Assembly (NCBI GenBank): GCA_963920665.1
Contig: OY987268.1
Coordinates: 8,310,501 to 8,374,500, forward strand
Length of the DNA stretch: 64,000 bases
Reading direction: 5' to 3'
DNA from: Straminergon stramineum
Lineage: Eukaryota > Streptophyta > Bryopsida > Hypnales > Calliergonaceae
In this document: positions 62,551 to 64,000 of the stretch, piece by piece
How the letters are laid out: each line of letters begins with the position of its first letter
Numbering within the stretch: position 1 is the stretch's first letter
Position numbers and translations under genes: made by a program
The notes under the pieces: model-generated
Told to the model about the DNA's origin: nothing
Database searches by the model: none
Seen by the model: the letters and a program-made list of their open reading frames with translations, nothing else

Positions 62551-64000
62551 CAACCTAAGGTAGAGGCACCTAATTCCAATAGTATAAACAAGAGAGCTTA
62601 TCTCCCAATACAACAAGCCAAGATTGAATTATTTTGCAAATAGAAAAATATAATTATAGATGGTTTCAAAAGGAAAAGTAAATTTTTAAAATACCAAAAG
62701 AAAAATATGAATTATCAAAGTGAGATTGCAATGAGCATCCGAAACTACTTTCTTCACTTTCATGTGCATGATCTATAAAGATTGGTTTAATTTACCCAAT
62801 TATGAACGGTTGGCTTCCATCTTAAAAATCTCATTTATCCCTTAAGGTCACCAAGGTCAAAAAGTATTCAATGGATAATGACTTCATATATGGAAACTAT
62901 ACCAATAAAAAATGCACCAATTCATTCAAAAATATGATAATTTTTGGCTATTAAATTCATTGTAGAGCTTCATCATTTTCTATGGGTAAATTAATAGTTT
63001 TAGGTTGTCCTAACTTACTTCAATGATCCACCATCTCAATCTTTAGCACAAGCAGTTTCATCACGCAATGGGGCCCTATGAACATTCAACTAAATGCTAT
63101 CTCTATCACCAAGGTTGCATTCAACTAAGTCTTACTTCTATCACTAAGGTTGTCAGGTAGAATGACCTAGAATTTTCATTTCATTCTTGAAAGACATGCC
63201 CTCATCATTGAGATTTATAGTTCATTGACAAAAATTTATCAAAATTTTGAATGAATAGATGCATGCTTTATTTCTATAGCTCCCTAAAGGGTATTAATAA
63301 GACATTTTTAGTCTATAATATCCTTGCTACAATTTACAAATAGTGTTTAATTAGATTGATACAAGGGATTTGAGGGCATTAGAAGACAACAAGTTCCTAA
63401 GAAGTTCCTGTAAACCTATCTTTGTTGGAGATTGTTGTGGGAACAAATCCAATGTAGTTAGAACCTTGCCACATCGGACGAGGAAGTTATTGTACACAAA
63501 TGTCAATGTCAATGTCAATTAATTAAAAATGAAGGACAATTCAAAGAATCCACTAACAATCCATTGAGTTGGTTCCCTATCTATCATTTGATCATCTACC
63601 ATCAAGAAGTTTTTTTATGCCCAAATGAAGGAATGACTTCAATGAATTTTTGGGAGATTGATGGGTGGAGAGGTTGTTTTTATAGTGTAATGCATTGCTG
63701 ATCATGAATCATCAGAGAATATGGGATAATTTGAAGATGAGAGTGTGATTGCTCATTGTCAAAACATAGTAATTATGTTTGAAGTGGAATTTCAAACTTC
63801 ATTTAGACATAGTACAATAAATTTTTCAAAAAGCTTTCAACTAAGAAAAGTTGGTAAATCGATTTAAGTTTCATCTCCCAAAATACAATTGTGATTTTGA
63901 GCTTCCAAAAAATATTATGGAAAAAATTCAAAGAGGATGTTTCAAAATGTCCAAAAAAATTGTCCCCTCCAACCCTTCTCTAAATTTTGTCTATAGTTTT
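62551..64000. other. non-coding right flank
   Basis: AT-rich host sequence after the right GAA target duplication. Apart from a GTCAAT triplication near 63500 I see nothing, and no gene. Confidence 0.5.

Overview
This is nuclear DNA of a land plant. Three things point there: TTTAGGG-type interstitial telomere repeats near 4.4 kb and 39.7 kb, GT-AG introns, and a plant-style MLKL/RLCK kinase gene beside CACTA transposons. A seed-free plant such as a moss or relative is my guess, at low confidence. The window is AT-rich and gene-poor, with one clearly intact host gene; most other coding sequence belongs to transposable elements.

Layout. 0.57-2.16 kb (minus): a kinase-like relic in one frame with three stops. 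2.2-13.9 kb: mostly non-coding DNA with a 100-bp tandem array, a telomere-like patch, a 211-bp-offset duplication and a small fold-back element. 13,986-18,519 (plus): a seven-exon gene I could splice with consistent phase into 965 codons. It has an N-terminal helical MLKL/DUF1221-like region, a kinase with its catalytic residues, and a second kinase domain that has lost the DFG aspartate. 18.6-24.0 kb: non-coding DNA with one SINE-like copy.

24,069-62,547 is a three-level nest of DNA transposons. Element A is a CACTA element with perfect 13-bp ends and GAA target duplications. It was split by element B, a CACTA element at 25,080-61,004 with ATA duplications, whose TNP1-like gene (minus, 26.7-29.4 kb or further) and TNP2 gene (plus, 55.5-59.8 kb) are divergently transcribed. 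B was split by element C (31,484-53,528; 22,045 bp), which has perfect 23-bp inverted ends and a 4-bp GTTT duplication. Removing the inserts leaves A at about 2.6 kb and B at about 13.9 kb.

Element C is the most unusual object. Its left arm carries a DUF7869-like transposase candidate (minus) and its right arm a 1,516-codon gene with a ParB-like motif (plus), followed by an FCP1/NIF-like phosphatase and a small unknown ORF. About 70 copies of a 20-bp palindrome (CATCGGGAGATCTCCCGATG and variants) lie in both arms and were not seen elsewhere in the window. They avoid the conserved exons, seed three unrelated tandem arrays (55, 48 and 51 bp) and are translated as GDLPM in a low-complexity part of the large protein. 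The two large C genes are open except for eight in-frame TAGs, one TAA and one TGA, and both end in TGA.

All coordinates, splice sites and motif calls were made by eye; family names come from recognised motifs, not database searches.
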